Shown here one piece after another: positions 45,991 to 48,191 of a stretch of 48,191 bases of DNA. Position numbers and translations under genes: made by a program. How positions within the stretch are numbered: position 1 is the first letter of the stretch; every line of letters begins with the position of its first letter. Below the pieces are notes generated by a model, which saw nothing but the letters and a program-made list of their open reading frames with translations, searched no databases and was not told where the DNA came from. The DNA comes from Amphimedon queenslandica (taxonomy: Eukaryota > Porifera > Demospongiae > Haplosclerida > Niphatidae). The stretch is taken from positions 114,626 to 162,816 of the forward strand of contig NW_003546291.1 in assembly GCF_000090795.2 (NCBI RefSeq), written 5' to 3'.

Positions 45991-46536
45991 TATAGACCCC
46001 TTTAGGCGAGAATTAGTTTGTGATACCGTATATACAAAGAAATAATATTGAACGGATTTTTGTCCGCCATGTTTTACGTCAAAGTTATGCAGAGTTCCAA
46101 TGGCTGATGTGCAAAGTAGAGCTGTTTTGCAAATAAAACTTTTGTTGTGCTGAACTCAAGACTATGAGAGGCTTCATATCAACTGTTCTTTACTATAGCA
46201 AGATATTTTGAAGACTTAAGAAGTCTGGGAGAGCCAGAACGATCAGTTCTTGACTCTCTGTCACAGCCCAAAGAGGAAAGCAGGCTCATACAACAAAAGT
46301 ATTACACTATACTTCCTAGGTTGGCTCTCTTGGCATCTTTCTTGACTCTAGAATAGTTTTTAGCTTCAAAATGTAGTGACCAAGATCTCCAGGACACAAA
46401 AAGCACTTGCTGCTTGACGTAAAACATGGCGGCCAATTATTGTATGTGGGCGTATACCGTAACTGAGATATAATGATATTCATTGCAAAATTAATGATAT
46501 TCACAAGCTGCTACTTCTCGCCTAAAGGGGTCTATA
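45991..46536. mobile_element. TIR element, about 546 bp, TA target
   Basis: Ends TATAGACCCCTTTAGGCGAG and CTCGCCTAAAGGGGTCTATA are perfectly complementary. The unfilled paralogous site near 20733 reads CTATATAAAGAGGAGG. An inner inverted pair (GCCATGTTTTACGTCAA and TTGACGTAAAACATGGC) suggests complex structure. No transposase frame. Confidence 0.88.
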
Positions 46537-46743
46537 AAGAGGAGCAATAAGATCAAAGAAAAACCATTGTAAGTGCTATTGAGTTGAGAATGCTGGTACC
46601 CAATGAGAAATTGTGTTAATTAGTACATTTGGGTTTTGTACACAACGACCCATGAACTCACATACAGGAGTTCATGTAGGATACACTCTCCTCCACATTA
46701 TGGACTACAAGTAGCCTTCAAAGGTAAATGCATGCTAAGCAAC

Positions 46744-46831
46744 ATTTGTGGTTAGTTTGATCTTGTAAGCATCATGTTGCCAGAAATAGAAGGATGCTCT
46801 ATTTCTGGCAACATGATGCTTACAAGATCAA
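46744..46831. mobile_element. Palindromic MITE, copy 4 of 4
   Basis: Near-identical to copy 3, with loop AGGATGC because one base at the stem tip changed. Confidence 0.85.
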
Positions 46832-47575
46832 AGTAAAGAGCAGCATGTAACCTAGCTGCATGCATGCCAATATGCACTGATTAACATCATCAGCCTTAGT
46901 GGCACCAAGAGTGCATATTTGCTTTATGCATAAATGTAAATGCATTAAAACTTAACATTAGATTTGACTCTAATTCACTAACATACACAAGAGCAGTAGC
47001 TGCAGTATTAATTAAACCACATATACAATCCTACGTACCAAGCACCACCGCCTGGTTCCAAAGCCTAGTTAATTAAGGCTGATTCACACTTGCAACTTAA
47101 CTTGAGGTAAGGCCTTAAGCTAAGACAGGAATTAGACTTGTGGGGCTAGACTTAAGTTTTAAAATAGATTCTCTTGATATCAACTTGCAATGTTTTGATT
47201 TGCATGGGCAAAGAATTGTATCAAATTTACACATACACAAGTCTAGGAAATAATTAGACTCATTCTCTTCCACATTATGGACTACAAGTAATGAATGATC
47301 TATGAAAACATAATTCAAAAGAAATTAATTAGCTGCATGCCAATATGTGCTGATTGACATCATCAGCCTTAGTGGCACCAAGAGTAGTCTACATATTTAC
47401 TTTATACAAAAATGTACATGTATTAGAGATTAATTAAATGACAATGTATTATGGTAATAAACAATTCTCTTTCTCCTCATTTTCTCTACAATAAAACTCT
47501 AAAACAAAACTAGACAAAAATTAACTACTTAACTATTTAACTACCACAATAAAAAAGACCAAAAATAAAATTAAA

Positions 47576-48191
47576 TCAGTTACGGCATGGAGCTGGCACA
47601 TGTTCACCATTCATCCTCAGAACCTCACATGACATTGCAAGAAGTTTGAGTTTACATATGCCAGAGCAATCTATAAAAGATATGCAAGTTACATAAAACA
47701 GATTATTGAACATTATAATTAAAGCACATCATGTTACTCCATTCTCAAAACACCTGGTAAAATATACAGTACATAATATTATCAACAGGCTACAATTTTA
47801 TTCATTCTCAAACACCTGGTGTAAAAAATATTCAAAGCATGGGAGTTGTGGTAACAATTAACAAAAATGGCTTAAAAACTATAGCTAGTTGTGGAAGCCA
47901 AAAAACAATAATGATACTAAGCAGTAGAACTGCCTATAAAAATACCTAAAGTCATCACAATACAGGTTATGAAACAGAGCAAAGCAATCATTTTTCCTAA
48001 ATTTGATATCAGTTACTCTTACCAGGTCTTGGTGAAGTAGTATCACCAAAAGTAGTATTTAATGCAAATGAATTGATATCATTCAATCCAGCAACAGACA
48101 AGTACACATTAGGCATTGATGTCTGCCTCTTTCTACGACTTCCATCATCATCATCATCAGTAGTTGACTGTACATATAATTCTGGACTAAT
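47576..48191 (-). CDS. VWA gene family, copy E (3' exons, continues beyond window)
   Basis: Exon 6 (47670-47576) and the 3' part of exon 5 (48191-48023, running off the edge) are present with intact frame, donor GTAAGA, five Asp and an RRKRQ cleavage site. Nothing visible is broken, so this may be a second functional member, but the VWA exon and N-terminus lie outside. Confidence 0.7.

Larger units (their letters stand above)
44516..47575. other. Repeat-rich spacer between the NLR gene and VWA copy E
   Basis: 44575-44720 matches the VWA flank at 2865-3010. Then follow the nested MITEs (44784-45474), a flank fragment like 10480-10640, the 45991-46536 element, and from 46600 the 3' flank of VWA copy E. 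No gene recognised. Confidence 0.6.

Noticed and set aside
1..48191. CRISPR arrays, bacterial operons or prophage content
   Set aside because: No regularly spaced direct repeats of 20-40 bp, no Shine-Dalgarno-led operons; all solid genes are spliced and eukaryotic.
1..48191. tRNA or rRNA genes
   Set aside because: I saw no sequence with paired A and B boxes and a foldable cloverleaf, and no rRNA core motifs. A tRNAscan-type search would be decisive.

Overview
The window looks like AT-rich genomic DNA of a demosponge. Amphimedon queenslandica or a close relative is my best guess, made from gene content and not from a database match. Every solid gene is eukaryotic, with short GT-AG introns. 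The mix is typical of sponge accessory regions: a Death-fold/NACHT/LRR receptor, expanded receptor tyrosine kinases, SRCR and VWA secreted proteins, and an ADAM metalloprotease. Many small terminal-inverted-repeat (TIR) elements are scattered between and inside these genes.

Layout. 1-2.1 kb: a broken RBM34-like RRM gene, a MITE and tandem repeats. 2.1-15 kb: a tandem family of minus-strand secreted VWA genes. Copy A (5364-9077) is intact with six exons. Copy B (11482-14600) has a frameshift and a lost splice acceptor. 15-26.7 kb: two copies of a block holding a receptor tyrosine kinase (15575-18478 and 23773-26110) followed by SRCR pseudo-exons and a VWA first exon. Between them lie VWA fragment C, a 10-N assembly gap and tandem repeats. 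27.1-36.4 kb: a 25-exon ADAM (reprolysin) gene on the minus strand. I could chain its exons by phase almost completely, apart from two single-base breaks; its introns carry a Crypton-type recombinase fragment and several MITEs. 37.5-39.4 kb: degenerate VWA fragment D. 40.0-44.5 kb: a plus-strand five-exon NLR gene. 44.5-48.2 kb: nested MITEs and the 3' end of another VWA copy (E) that runs off the window.

The most striking item is the NLR. Its N-terminus is a leader followed by a run of leucines and a canonical 2A-like motif (DVELNPGP), placed immediately before the Death domain. If it works, translation yields a separate leader peptide of about 104 residues and a cytosolic Death/Death-fold/NACHT/LRR receptor. 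When separation fails, the leader could act as a secretion or membrane signal.

Because the locus is built from segmental duplications, several MITE insertions can be compared with the same site lacking the element in a paralogous copy. This gives exact element ends and target-site duplications (TSDs). All exon boundaries were deduced by eye from splice dinucleotides, codon phase and paralogue comparison; no transcript or database evidence was available.
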